Shown in pieces: positions 48,401 to 54,820 of a DNA stretch of 64,000 nucleotides. Numbering within the stretch: position 1 is the first letter of the stretch; the number at the start of each line of letters is the position of its first letter. Under the pieces are notes generated by a model. That model was not told the DNA's origin. It saw only the letters and a list, made by a program, of their open reading frames with translations, and made no database searches. A program made the translations under genes and the position numbers. Location of the stretch: contig OX578279.1 of assembly GCA_951217055.1 (NCBI GenBank), positions 30,406,173 to 30,470,172 of the forward strand, read 5' to 3'. This DNA is from Gerris lacustris. Lineage: Eukaryota > Arthropoda > Insecta > Hemiptera > Gerridae.

Positions 48401-51400
48401 AAACATTTTATTATGTAAAATACAAGAATGAATCTGTTTAACTAACTCACAGTGGCGCACCCAGGGGCGGGCACGGGGGGCACGTGCCCCCCCCCCCCCA
48501 AAGCCAGACCTAAAATTTAAGTATGCAATTCCGCAGCACGTGTTAAAGTATTAGAGTTGTGATAGTCAAAAAAATAAAAAATAAATAAGTAATTATATAC
48601 CAAGTTTAGCCCGACATTTTTTTTTTTTTTTTGGTGTTTAAAAAGATGCCCACATTACATCCCCCCCACCCTTATTTTTTTTAATCTGTGCCCCTACCAA
48701 AAATAAATCCTGGGTGCGCCACTGCTAACTCAACTAAGCTTTTACCATTTACTTAGTGACTGAATGTAAAACCAATAATATCTAATTAATCACTAAACAT
48801 ATTTAAAACAGGTAGTTGTTTACATGTCAGTTTCGATTATAACGGGGGAAAATATCAACATCCGAAATATCCGAAATATCAATATCTCGGATTAGATGTT
48901 TTTTAGAAGCTACATATTTTTTTAAGACTTAAATGTACTATATGCTATTGCATTTTTCATTAAAAAAATATAGTTTTTTAGAATTTTTTTTTCCTCTCAC
49001 GAGTTTGGGAGGGCATTGCCTCCAAAGTTAGGGCTAAAATAAATTGATTGATTTCGCCTCGTGGTGCGATTTTTCTATGCCGGCCGGCCGGCATAGAAAA
49101 AAATAAACATGCAGGGTCGCGGCCCTGTATGTTTAGGCTCTACGTCTCTTTAAAAACTACAGACTAAAGACAGATATTTTCTTTTAAAAAAAATCCGTTT
49201 CTCAGAACTCAGGGAACATTGTTAGTTTAAATTTTGCGTCATCAGAATACTTTATCTACGTACCTCAAGGCTGAGACTAAAATATGTAACGTTGCTGTAA
49301 ACATGAATACTATTTCTTTAAGAAAGTACATTTTATCATCTAAGGCCTAAGGCCATAAATTTCGAATTATTGTCTGGTTTCAAATGTAATTTTATCAAAT
49401 GATTAGTATGGTTTATTAAATATAATTGATTCTTTATTGAATTAGCTCAACTTAAAAGTAAAATAGTAAGTAAATCAAGTAAAAATAGTTTGATAGACCA
49501 ATATATCTCTAAGAGGAACGCTGAAATATTAGTTAAATCTCGGCTTTTTAACCTGCATCGGCTTTTATTGATATAGGAACTGACAAGGCCTTGTAGCCAG
49601 GCATTATTTACTGAAATAAATCCAAAAGAAAACTTACTTAAATATTGGTTTAATCATCCTGTATATCTTTTATAAATCGTGAATTCCAAACTTAGATTAT
49701 AGAACTTGAGATGGTTTAAATCTCTTAACACTCTCAACCCTTGCATCCACGTTTTTCAAACGTCAATGAATAAAGTAAATTAAATAAAAATTCAATTTAA
49801 TATAGATTATTAACTACAGTTAAAAACAGAAAAAAATCTTGCATTTATATGATACTTTATAGTTCTTGCCTAGAATATCATTTGTATATACTCATGACTG
49901 AATGGACTTTAATTACACTTAAATTTTTAAATTTAATTTATTTTACTCGTAAATGTAACTAAGTTAAATTCAATACGGTATTTCTGTTCATACTAGTTTC
50001 TTTTAAGACTATGGTTGACCTTAAAAATACAACTTATTATTCTCGACCTTCACTGTTAGTTTTGTTTATTTTTAATCTTAATTGTTTTAATTTTTATATT
50101 ATCTGAGGTGTATATAATTAGTTAAAAGTAAAACTATATAAGCTGTTATTTAATTAGTGAACGTCAACCTAACATGACCCAGGTCTAAAAAAACAAATAA
50201 CAAGCACGCTATATCTTTATTTCTATTTGATTAATTTTGATATGAAAAAAATTTATACTTATAGTTTTTTTCATTTTCAGTCTTGTTAGATAACAGGTAA
50301 TAATATTTCAAATACATTTTTGTATTGTTTTCATTGTTTATCCTTTGACATCGTTAAAATTAACATATCATTTAACTCTTCATATTTTGTAGCAAAACAT
50401 TTTAAAAAATAATTGACAAATTTACAACACGTAATATAACTGAGACGACACAACAACTGAAACAACACCTGAGACACTGATAACATATAATTTTTGAACA
50501 TAGTCGAACGAGCGTGAGTAGGTTCTTTATTTCAGAGAATTGGGATTTTAAAAGTATGTTTGTGTATTTGTCTATCGATAACTAAAACAATTCCCTATAA
50601 AAAATAATTTTGAAGGAAATTCGACACACAGTTGCATCTAAATATTTATGACAATTTTATAGTTTTTTCACATAATATTTTCAAGATGACGGCCAGTATG
50701 GCGTTTGACTAAAAACAACCTCTTTAGTCAGCATGTCATGTTATAGTACAAGTGTAGGAACAGAATATGTAACTATATTTCAAAATTTTCATTCTTTACC
50801 GGCATTTGAAAACAAAATTTAGCTAGAATAGATTTAATTTCTTGGACGTAGAATATTAAAGTAGGCTGGAGGGTTTATTTGGAATGAAAGTTATGCTTTC
50901 ATTCCAAATAAACCCTCCAGCCTACTTTAATATTTAGCGTTATGCTTTTTACTCAATTTCAAGTAGAATTTTAATGATTATCAGGTTTATAGTGTCATAC
51001 TTTGTAGAACTTCCGCGTGAATTTAAGGCATAAGGCACAAGGTGCAAACACAGTTTAACGAAGCTTCTTGTAGTATACTCTGTCCACTAAGTAAGCTTAG
51101 TGTCTTGCTTAAATAATTAAATATTACTTAGGAGAAGCAACTTTAGTTCTTTAGTATGTGTCAAGTGACTAAGTTAGAAGAAATGAAATAATTTTGTGTC
51201 CAATTTTTAGATTTACCCATTCGCATTTTCCTTAACTTTTACTAACTGTAAATGTGTTGGAGAGCTGGTCATACTGCTAAGCTAGTTAGTTTCCAAAAAT
51301 ACCCACAATTAGTTTAATTTTAGCAAAATCAAGATTATTTATGAAAATTTTAATAGGACTTTTGATCCAGTCTATCAGATATAACTCTCTGTAATTTAAA

Positions 51401-51773
51401 CCTATCTTTTTAACGTAATTTAGCATGTACAAAGATTATTGTGATAGGATAGAAATTTTATTTTGAGACTTGTTGAACGTTCTTCCTTTCAATAATTACC
51501 TTGAGATCTGTTGGGCTAGTGATTTCAACCAAGAATCTTGTCCTGGTGGCTATTTTGACAGCCAAGTCTGTAAGTCTCCTGAGGAAGACGGGAGCTCCTG
51601 GTACCCGGGGCGTGACGTCCAGGGAAAATGCTCCTGTACCCACGCCCCATCTGTTCCATGCCTCCGCCGTATACTGTCCTCCATCTTCGAGTCTAGCACT
51701 GGATAATACTCCCTCCAACACCTGTCCTCCCTCGTCGTACAGCAGTCTGTCTGTCCGGGCATCTCCTCGCCTC
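15292..51773 (-). CDS. Giant multi-Ig muscle-type protein (5'-partial, 20 exons)
   Basis: Exons from 5' to 3' on the minus strand are 51500-51773, 47943-48123, 45486-45571, 42498-42703, 41678-41769, 41146-41358, 39370-39552, 34733-34930, 33871-34007, 31962-32117, 30254-30434, 29906-30166, 19576-29825, 19321-19469, 19031-19218, 18681-18932, 18418-18546, 17780-18106, 17146-17318 and 15292-15489. I placed the splice sites by hand, and all phases match (13,834 nt, about 4,610 residues). Eleven Ig I-set domains, the first partial, flank a giant exon of helical repeats and a Lys/Glu array. Each Ig shows the usual Trp, the second Cys, and the D-x-G-x-Y-x-C or near equivalent. There is no signal peptide, membrane segment, kinase or fibronectin III domain in the visible part. 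Ig arrays with a charged low-complexity spacer are typical of insect sarcomeric giants (titin/Sallimus, zormin, Stretchin-Mlck, UNC-89/obscurin). That family assignment is inference, and the exact orthologue is not determined. The first exon here starts mid-codon, so upstream exons lie beyond the window. Confidence 0.85.
15745..15816 (+). tRNA. tRNA-Pro (UGG), inside the last intron of the giant gene
   Basis: A perfect 72-nt tRNA-Pro with anticodon TGG and intact A and B boxes. A T5 terminator lies 5 nt downstream. It lies on the strand opposite to the host gene, in the intron between exons 19 and 20. Confidence 0.97.
16620..16691 (+). tRNA. tRNA-Pro (UGG), second copy in the same intron
   Basis: Identical in body to the copy 875 bp upstream, with a T5 terminator right after the gene. 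The 5' flank ATTTTAACACCTTTCACTAT resembles the flanks of the copies at 833, 43167 and 57923. Confidence 0.97.
17146..17318 (-). CDS. Exon 19: C-terminal half of Ig domain 11
   Basis: It is phase 1 in and phase 0 out (TTTTACAG|TATCC; GTCAAG|GTAAT). It encodes VSWTKGIHDLTNSGRC, then DSGTYFILAKNVYGSARAF. The second-Cys position is Ile, pairing with the Phe in the preceding exon, so the last Ig is a disulfide-free variant. Confidence 0.85.
17319..17779 (-). other. Intron 18-19, nothing recognised
   Basis: AT-rich intron with canonical ends. No repeat or RNA seen. Confidence 0.6.
17780..18106 (-). CDS. Exon 18: rest of Ig domain 10 and start of Ig domain 11
   Basis: It is phase 1 in and phase 1 out. 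It encodes TPRPDITWLREGKII, EESGKYTCRVSNKHGSADST, the linker ECTKVGGKPPEIVNKPDS, and the first strands of the last Ig (SVGDDIMLAFHVAGDPKPQ). That Ig has Phe at the first-Cys position. Confidence 0.88.
18418..18546 (-). CDS. Exon 17: linker and start of Ig domain 10
   Basis: It is phase 1 in and phase 1 out. It encodes RKDFTQGKERQFRDPRKPAI, then VVDREVPAGGTFALQVQVT. The first-Cys position appears to be Val (ALQVQVT), so this Ig may lack its disulfide. There is no ATG-initiated ORF here; the exon was found from splice sites and phase. Confidence 0.8.
18681..18932 (-). CDS. Exon 16: main part of Ig domain 9, spliced through a GC donor
   Basis: It is phase 1 in and phase 1 out. It encodes KEDKIVLECKVQC, PPSISWFKDGHPLSVDPRF and SDSGCYTCKARNQVSTEQ. 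No GT donor fits the phase. The sequence CCCAG|GCAAGT matches the GC-AG donor consensus exactly and joins 18418-18546 in frame. Confidence 0.85.
19031..19218 (-). CDS. Exon 15: end of Ig domain 8 and start of Ig domain 9
   Basis: It is phase 2 in and phase 1 out. It encodes LGDAGNYSCIAKNKNGQAIS (textbook D-x-G-x-Y-x-C), then the linker DFEPSPAAPVFTKIIK leading to the next Ig. Confidence 0.88.
19321..19469 (-). CDS. Exon 14: first half of Ig domain 8
   Basis: It is phase 0 in and phase 2 out. It encodes KPTFSVRLMDRTVVQGS, KLTCSIVANPEPSIEWLKD and PITDSLYT. Both the first Cys and the Trp are in one exon, unlike the split upstream domains. Confidence 0.88.
19576..29825 (-). CDS. Giant exon 13 (10,250 bp): helical repeats, Lys/Glu array and Ser/Arg-rich end
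   Basis: The acceptor TATTCTGTTGCAG|AACAT is at the right edge and the donor CGAGAG|GTAATT at the left. It is phase 1 in and phase 0 out, with about 3,417 uninterrupted codons. Approximate residues: 1-330 acidic, then Ser/Lys/Glu-rich; 330-1970 some 20 divergent copies of a helical motif of the form L-x-x-L-x-x-P-L-x-x-L-x-x-x-L-x-x-V-E-x-Q (for example LLESLTKPLKDIQKGLEIVE); 1970-2180 Ser/Thr/Glu-rich; 2180-3120 Lys/Glu-rich including the tandem array; 3120 to the end Ser/Arg/Tyr-rich with many RRS/RKS sites. The open frame runs past the donor for 15 codons before a stop; phase agreement with the next Ig exon supports splicing there. The Lys/Glu part is predicted to be a very long single alpha-helix or an extended charged spring. 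It could be a PEVK-like elastic element, although Pro and Val are scarce. Confidence 0.9.
20690..22760 (-). repeat. Coding minisatellite: about 48-bp unit encoding KERIAKEEKEKKEKEE
   Basis: Roughly 50 iterations of a 13- or 16-residue unit around E-R-I-A-K-E-E lie inside the giant exon. Variants include RAAKEE, RIAKVE, RIANEE, RMEKQE and RKAKEE. A higher-order duplication of about 135 bp (45 codons) is visible, with one copy beginning near 22093 and the next near 22228. The reading frame is intact throughout. Confidence 0.93.
23900..28850 (-). repeat. Divergent helical protein repeats inside the giant exon
   Basis: About 20 copies of a motif with a hydrophobic heptad-like pattern and a central Pro can be aligned by eye. 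Examples are LESLAHSLKVIQKGLSVVE, LETLAQPICEFQKNLALIE, LKTLAEPVQEIKKAVIKIQE and MKQIARPVYELQRELAFVQE. Spacing varies, with many copies 40 to 90 residues apart. They look like amphipathic helices forming bundles or coiled coils. I cannot name a database family for them. Confidence 0.7.
29906..30166 (-). CDS. Exon 12: acidic linker with a conserved-looking helical segment
   Basis: It is phase 1 in and phase 1 out. It encodes a hydrophilic stretch (RQEKPEDQWRNLARNTSL). A more ordered piece follows: ISFSFDGKEVSVSLYE and TPDLTEEEALQIVEMYADQL. The latter could be a short amphipathic helix or binding segment. I recognise no named domain. Confidence 0.82.
30254..30434 (-). CDS. Exon 11: C-terminal half of Ig domain 7
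   Basis: It is phase 0 in and phase 1 out (TTTGGTAG|GTT; TTGGAG|GTAAC). It encodes VIGVPQPVLKWYKDGKELNP and then LGTYTCVAQNCMGTASSSAS. This is the best-preserved Ig of the set and the last before the unique region. Confidence 0.88.
30650..30960 (-). repeat. Dispersed repeat with a terminal hairpin (reversed copy)
   Basis: It starts with the hairpin GCTTCCGAGCTTTACCGAAG/GTAACGGAAGC, then GACATCGGGGAACATTTTTGG and a TGTCTGTCTGTC run. It is intronic, between exons 10 and 11. Confidence 0.65.
31962..32117 (-). CDS. Exon 10: end of Ig domain 6 and start of Ig domain 7
   Basis: It is phase 0 in and phase 0 out, 52 codons. It begins AEWKCVAANDYGQSVTS (second Cys of Ig 6). It then encodes PKHYKKPKFLENLKAVL and NLECK, the same domain start seen in exons 3 and 7. 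Confidence 0.85.
32232..32385 (+). repeat. Short tandem repeats with GACGAGGCGAAGCCGAGGCA
   Basis: Three to four units of about 42-54 bp containing GAGGCGAAGCCGAGGCAGG. The frame happens to be open, but the sequence is clearly repeat-driven. A second small tandem array (ACTTTGAACTTTTGCTG) follows at 32496-32560. Confidence 0.7.
33113..33262. repeat. Hairpin repeat with CCTCGGCTTCGCCTC motifs
   Basis: GGGAGTAAAGTGCCATTATT at the left is matched in reverse by AATAATGGCTTACTTTACTCCC at the right. The loop holds three CCTCGGCT(G/T)CG-like words. Confidence 0.75.
33871..34007 (-). CDS. Exon 9: middle of Ig domain 6
   Basis: It is phase 1 in and phase 0 out. It encodes SPEPTVLWFRDDEPVEESEK and ends at LEFVDQ, just before the second Cys. 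The Trp strand and charged C'-E strands fit an I-set domain. No ORF longer than 60 codons starts with ATG here, so the exon is easily missed by simple ORF scans. Confidence 0.82.
34227..34341. mobile_element. Short element with GGTTTCTGTACG ends
   Basis: It is 115 bp with ends GGTTTCTGTACG and CGTACAGAAACC, a subterminal hairpin closing with AGAAACC, and a TGTCTGTCTGTCTGTCCG run. It is the smallest member of the group at 59625 and 60869. Confidence 0.65.
34733..34930 (-). CDS. Exon 8: end of Ig domain 5 and start of Ig domain 6
   Basis: It is phase 1 in and phase 1 out. It starts with GSYCCIAHNCMGEASSTAEL, the F-G strands of the preceding Ig. A linker (ERAQLITKNQPPRFLQGL) leads into the next domain. 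Y-C-C instead of Y-x-C gives an extra Cys next to the usual one. Confidence 0.85.
35501..35541. repeat. Perfect 19-bp inverted repeat
   Basis: CTCTCATATACATATTTAC, loop GAA, then GTAAATATGTATATGAGAG. It is intronic. Confidence 0.85.
35655..36256. mobile_element. 602-bp foldback element in an intron
   Basis: The left arm (TGAAAGAGAGATATAAGATG through GAGACGTTTCGACCATTTGT) reads in reverse at the right (ACAAATGGTCGGAACGTCTC through CTCTCTTTCA). The arms are about 280 bp with a loop of about 50 bp and several mismatches. No coding capacity is visible. Confidence 0.8.
36471..36542 (-). tRNA. tRNA-Pro (UGG) with a T-loop substitution
   Basis: The cloverleaf and the TGG anticodon match the other copies. 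The T-loop reads TTTAAAT instead of TTCAAAT, so the nearly invariant C56 is T. C56 pairs with G19 in the tRNA elbow and is a core B-box base. Transcription and folding are likely weakened. A T5 terminator is present. Confidence 0.85.
37122..37496. repeat. Foldback with AGACTGCCAATTGGTGTGGC ends
   Basis: GTCTGGCAATTAGTGTGGCA at the left is matched in reverse by TGCCACACCAATTGGCAGTC at the right. The arms extend inward over a shared ATTGATTTTATA-like segment. A single end of the same family lies at 31506-31553. Confidence 0.7.
37548..38177 (+). repeat. Dispersed repeat with terminal hairpin, carrying a nested MITE
   Basis: It is homologous to 4330-4913 and 44540-44780. It ends GCTTCCGTTACCTTCGGTAA then GCTCGGAA. 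It is interrupted at 37719-37950. Confidence 0.7.
37719..37950. mobile_element. GC-rich 232-bp foldback MITE
   Basis: The ends GGCTACGGCCACACCGGAGC and GCTCCGGTATGGCCGTAGCC form arms of about 55 bp. Comparison with an uninterrupted copy near 44708 suggests insertion at a TA dinucleotide. It is much richer in GC than its surroundings. Confidence 0.78.
38240..38645. repeat. Dispersed repeat, second copy of the 13005 family
   Basis: It contains GTACTAAACTTTCTTATGTA, ATTTCTCAATTTCGCTTAGG and AATTGGCCCAGTAGTTAGCT. It is intronic. Confidence 0.6.
39370..39552 (-). CDS. Exon 7: most of Ig domain 5
   Basis: It is phase 1 in and phase 1 out. It encodes PKTYRTPKFLDSLKAIL, SFECKVVGYPTPNLRWYKDG and QELKPGDVYQLTG. 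The intron found after the first Cys in the sister domains is absent here, so this exon has a fused layout. The end of the domain is in the next exon, 4.4 kb away. Confidence 0.87.
39553..41145 (-). other. Intron 6-7, with an AAT microsatellite and a LINE remnant
   Basis: It holds an AAT/ATA-rich simple repeat around 40042-40082, alternating ATTATAATATTA palindromes (40140-40215) and the LINE fragment at 40240-41080. Confidence 0.65.
40240..41080 (-). pseudogene. Decayed LINE (non-LTR retrotransposon) reverse transcriptase fragment
   Basis: Minus-strand translation with frameshifts gives ALAIFIDIKK, DTVSHEIL, HSIGIRGTYLKLFKSYLTD, CFVDDT (the F-A-D-D box) and, further on, KIRKTMRIFLRIRG with ILYYAFTESILNYC. 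These are palm and thumb signatures of Jockey/CR1-like elements. Several stops and frameshifts make it dead. It lies inside an intron. Confidence 0.85.
41146..41358 (-). CDS. Exon 6: C-terminal half of Ig domain 4
   Basis: It is phase 1 in and phase 1 out. It encodes KVPPWPLKIQWYNKEGEV, then GLGMYSIRV and DDGLWKCVAT. The D-x-G-x-W-x-C motif places the second Cys. The donor is ACAT|GTAAGC. Confidence 0.85.
41678..41769 (-). CDS. Exon 5: N-terminal half of Ig domain 4
   Basis: A 92-bp exon, phase 2 in and phase 1 out. It encodes FIPRGPAPIFSQQLRDDKV and ends at the first Cys, ITLECK. Donor and acceptor are canonical. It joins in frame to 41146-41358. Confidence 0.82.
42498..42703 (-). CDS. Exon 4: C-terminal half of Ig domain 3
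   Basis: It is phase 0 in and phase 2 out (CCAATAG|GTAGTT; GAAAG|GTAACT). It encodes VGVPTPNLRWFKDEKEIKAG and then LGSYTCEATNCMGRATST. This is a canonical Ig half with WF, the Y-x-C motif and an NCMG signature shared with the Ig domains at 34733-34930 and 30254-30434. Confidence 0.87.
43167..43238 (+). tRNA. tRNA-Pro (UGG) in an intron of the giant gene
   Basis: A perfect 72-nt copy followed by T6. About 500 bp of downstream flank resembles the flanks of the 15745/16620 pair, for example the TTTTAAGGCAGCTAGGT-like motif near 43617. Confidence 0.97.
43901..45095. mobile_element. Large foldback element (about 1.2 kb)
   Basis: Arms of about 565 bp start GGAAATAATTTATAAAGTTT and end AAACTTTATAAATTATTTCC, around a loop near 44471-44524. 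Both arms carry a CCCCTCCTGAGGGGG-type G/C block and AAAACGGTATGTCTCACTTC. The core is related to the dispersed repeat at 37548. It is intronic, between exons 3 and 4. Confidence 0.85.
45486..45571 (-). CDS. Exon 3: N-terminal half of Ig domain 3
   Basis: An 86-bp exon, phase 1 in and phase 0 out. It encodes PKAYKKPEFLEELRAVL and ends at SLECK, so the domain is split right after its first Cys. The sequence closely matches the starts of the domains encoded at 39370-39552 and 31962-32117. Confidence 0.85.
45572..47942 (-). other. Intron 2-3, no gene recognised
   Basis: A tRNA-Pro upstream-like segment (TATCTATTGATTTTAACATC) is present at about 46244 without its tRNA. A 67-codon plus-strand ORF at 47361-47564 is Arg/Glu-rich and has no recognisable relatives. 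Confidence 0.5.
47943..48123 (-). CDS. Exon 2: C-terminal half of Ig domain 2
   Basis: It is phase 0 in and phase 1 out, between TACTAG|GTA and TTTTAG|GTAAGG. It encodes VTWTRDGQDIGEGERF and then DSGRWTCTAANA, a clear Ig C-to-G strand half. The intron interrupts the domain just before the invariant Trp strand, the same place as in several other Ig domains of this gene. Confidence 0.85.
48450..48724. mobile_element. hAT-type MITE
   Basis: It is 275 bp with 16-bp inverted ends CAGTGGCGCACCCAGG and CCTGGGTGCGCCACTG. An 8-bp target duplication CTAACTCA lies at 48442-48449 and 48725-48732. Terminal CAG...CTG with an 8-bp duplication is the hAT hallmark. It contains a C14 run and no ORF. Confidence 0.9.
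49070..49135. repeat. Spacer-free palindrome followed by a second hairpin
   Basis: 49070-49101 is a perfect 32-bp palindrome centred on CCGGCCGGCCGG. 49104-49135 is a second inverted repeat, TAAACATGCAGGG/CCCTGTATGTTTA, with a TCGCGG loop and one mismatch. Confidence 0.9.
50852..50934. repeat. Perfect 39-bp inverted repeat with a 5-nt loop
   Basis: The left arm AATATTAAAGTAGGCTGGAG... is matched without error by ...CTCCAGCCTACTTTAATATT. The loop is TTATG. It lies in the intron between exons 1 and 2 and would form an 83-nt hairpin if transcribed. Confidence 0.9.
51500..51773 (-). CDS. Exon 1 of the visible part: end of one Ig domain, start of the next
   Basis: The acceptor TTTATCTGTGCAG is at the right edge and the donor AAG|GTAATT at the left. 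The exon starts with one base of a split codon and ends in phase 0. It encodes the C-terminal half of an Ig domain (RRGDARTDR, then LEDGGQYTAEAWN). The linker TPRVPGAPVFLRRL and the first strands of the next Ig follow. The Ig has Ala where the second Cys normally sits, so it may lack the usual disulfide. Confidence 0.85.
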
Positions 51774-52214
51774 CTGCACAGATAAAAAGGAATACAGTGA
51801 ATATATGCTTATGCTTTTCATTAATCAAATATCGATAATATAATATATACTCCCACATTTTTGAAGCTAAAGATTATGCAGTTTATAAAATACAAATAAA
51901 TAAAAAATCATAGAATATAATAATTAATATAAAAATTCCATTTTTCAAAACTTTTTTTTTTTTTTTTTTGGTTGCTGTATTCTTCACCATAGTTGTATCT
52001 ATGTGCAAAATTTGGGGAAGATTGAATCACGGGAAGTGGTTCGAAATTGGGGAAACGGAAATGTGCGATGAAACTTACAAAGCAAAGTAATATAAGACCA
52101 GTAAAAAAAAATAGAGGAAAGTATAAAATTCACTAGTAGCATTAGAGATAAGATGTTACATCTGCCCAAAACATAATTATATAGTTGGCAAAAAATATAT
52201 TTGGCAGGCTTAGG

Positions 52215-52823
52215 CTAGGCGCCCACTTGCGATTTCTTGTCGCTGCGACTTAAAAATCGCTGTCGCTAAGATTTATGAGTTGCGCCCACTGCGATTAATA
52301 AATCGCTATTTTATTTTAGTTTCACAATGGATTTCGTTCGAAAGCCAAATGACGCAAACAACGTTACTGGGTTCATCCTCTTTCCAGCCAAAGATTAATG
52401 AAGGGACAGTTCTATATGTTGCATGAAGACCTGTGTAATAATCCCCGTAATTTTTTTCAAGTTTTATAGAATGAGTGTAAATATTTTGAGTATTTACTTT
52501 ATGTAGTTTAACAAAAAATCACCTATCGTGACACAAAATGGAGAAAGTCAAAACCCGCTAAGGAGCGTTTATCAGTAGCCTTGTAGTAAGTACGGTTTTT
52601 AATTCATCATTACAGTCTAAACTGCGACTAAACAGTCGCAAGTGCGTGCTATTTCATGCCTGTCAGTGTGTCTCATTCCAAAAGAGCGACAATCGCGTCG
52701 CCTCAAATATAGGTCTGGTTGCGTCTTTTTAATCGCCGCGATTTTTTAGTCGCATATGGGTGCATTCCCATTTAAAACAATGTGTTCTATTTACGCGATT
52801 AGAAATCGCAAGTGGGCGCCTAG
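52215..52823. mobile_element. Foldback/MITE with CTAGGCGCCCACTTGCGATTTCT ends
   Basis: The left end (CTAGGCGCCCACTTGCGATT) is matched in reverse by AATCGCAAGTGGGCGCCTAG at the right. Subterminal copies of the AAATCGC and GCGATT words occur inside. Target duplication is unclear. It lies in the flank or intron upstream of the first visible exon. Confidence 0.78.
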
Positions 52824-54260
52824 TCTTAGGCCCAATTGTTTGTTGGCCGCACAAATAGTTTGTTGTTTTATTAAATAAGGCTTATATAATTAGATATTAT
52901 ATTTAAATGATTCAGTTTAAACTCAATAAATACAATATTATCTATTAAACTATACACTTATTAATTATAACGTGAAATAAGTACGATAGTGTTACAAAGA
53001 TACAAAAATTGCAAGAGCTTCAGGATCCTATTTACAGATTATGTTATATTCACGCTTTGAGTATTTATACCCTTTTATAGGATAGGCTCTTCTTCTTGAG
53101 CAAGTATGTTAGTTTGAAAATGCTTTGATTAATTCTGTTCTGATTAAATCAAGAGAATCTAAAATGATGATCCGGGAACCATTTCAGCATCTTACCAGAT
53201 CACTGCTCTCGCTCAAAAAACAATCCTGTCACCTTTTGACAAGCATTCTTACTGGGCATCTGCCCCCCCCCCCTTTCCCCTCCTTTTCCGCGACCCCTGG
53301 AAACTTACCATAATAGGTCGTTTTAACTTAAAGGTAAGATTCTAATTTTCGAGATTTTTGATGAAATAATAAACTGATATATTTTTGAAAATTGAAAACT
53401 AAGTGTGAACAATTACCCTCTTTTTAAATGTGTTTAAAAATAAGCTAATTAAATTAAATATTATTGGATTTAAATTCGGTCTTACAATGTATTTGAAAAA
53501 AGTTTTGTTTGAGTATTTTAGAAGAAGAATTTGTGTAAAGAAAAAATATACAAAGTTGTCTGGCAATTTTCTTTAAAGCCTTACTCTATTCACTAAACAA
53601 CAATCTGGATGCGATTGGGAGTATATGTTCTAAACTAAAGATTGCATTTATAGAGATGCAAAAAGGGGCTGATTTCTCTTTCTTTTAATGCTACATAACA
53701 GTTGATAAATAGTATGTAGAAAACCATTTTTCTTAACTGTCTTCTTTTGATGTAAAATGTCGCAAAAGAATTAACTGAAATAACAGTTGTCAGAGTTATC
53801 TTTAAATCACTGTAAAGTACCTGGTTTTATATGTAAACATAATAATTACCAATCCAAGTGTCTATTACTCTGCCTGTATAATGTGTTATAGTCTACTTTA
53901 TAGGCAATAATGTATTATGATTTAATATTTATGTGTAAATATATATTATATGGGTAAAATTTGTATGTATATAAATCCAAATCTATATATTAAGAACCTA
54001 TGTCAGACGTAATTCATTTAAATTCCGTATTTTATATTTTCTGTAATTTTCTAACAAAGAATTTACTAAAAAACTATTAATTTACATTATATATAATAAC
54101 ATTTACTCTTTGTGAATGTGCTTTAAGTGTCATGTAATTATATATTTTATGAATGTGTGAGTATTTTTATGACAAAACTGGGTTGTACCCTTGCCCCCCA
54201 CTCCTGGCAGAGACCTTTGCCAAAGTGACTAACTGTAGCCCACCTGCCCCTCCCGTGCCG

Positions 54261-54579
54261 CATTTAGACCGTTTAGTTCTAATTATATCATTTAAAGTCA
54301 ACAATTTTTTAAAATCCTTTTTATATTGTTTAATAACTTATTCACCCACACTTATAAAATGTATATATTTTACTAGAAAAAAGACCAACCTTAATGTCCT
54401 TTTGACACTACGGTGTTAGTAATTTCTTTGAAAAAAGATTGTTCTTTGTCAGAGCTATCTTTGTGGGAAGACAATGGTACAAACAATCTTTCATATATCT
54501 TTTGTTAAATCTTTGTTTGACAGGGTGAATTTAAGTATCAAAAAATTAAAAACTTGACTTTTGGACGTAGTGTCTTGTG
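54261..54579. repeat. Tandem duplication, unit 1
   Basis: About 319 bp, repeated almost exactly at 54821-55139 with only a few differences. The two are separated by 241 bp containing a small inverted-repeat element. Confidence 0.92.
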
Positions 54580-54820
54580 CCTTTATAATAGTACATTACG
54601 CGTCGAGTGCGGAAAGTAGGATTTTGCATGCGAGTGTGGAGTTTGCACCCGAGCGATAGCGAGGGTGGTAAAACCACACGAGCAATGCAAAATGCCTTTT
54701 TCGCTCGAGTTGCGTACCGTACTTTATCTACGATTGTTAGATTTAAATAATAAATACAGAAACAAATAAACTTGCTGTATGTAAGTTCGTATCTCTCTCT
54801 TGATAAAGGTGGCATGAATT

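Noticed and set aside
51550..51858. A 102-codon minus-strand ORF overlapping exon 1
   Set aside because: It is in a different frame from the Ig-encoding one. It reads through the acceptor site and would destroy the Ig sequence.
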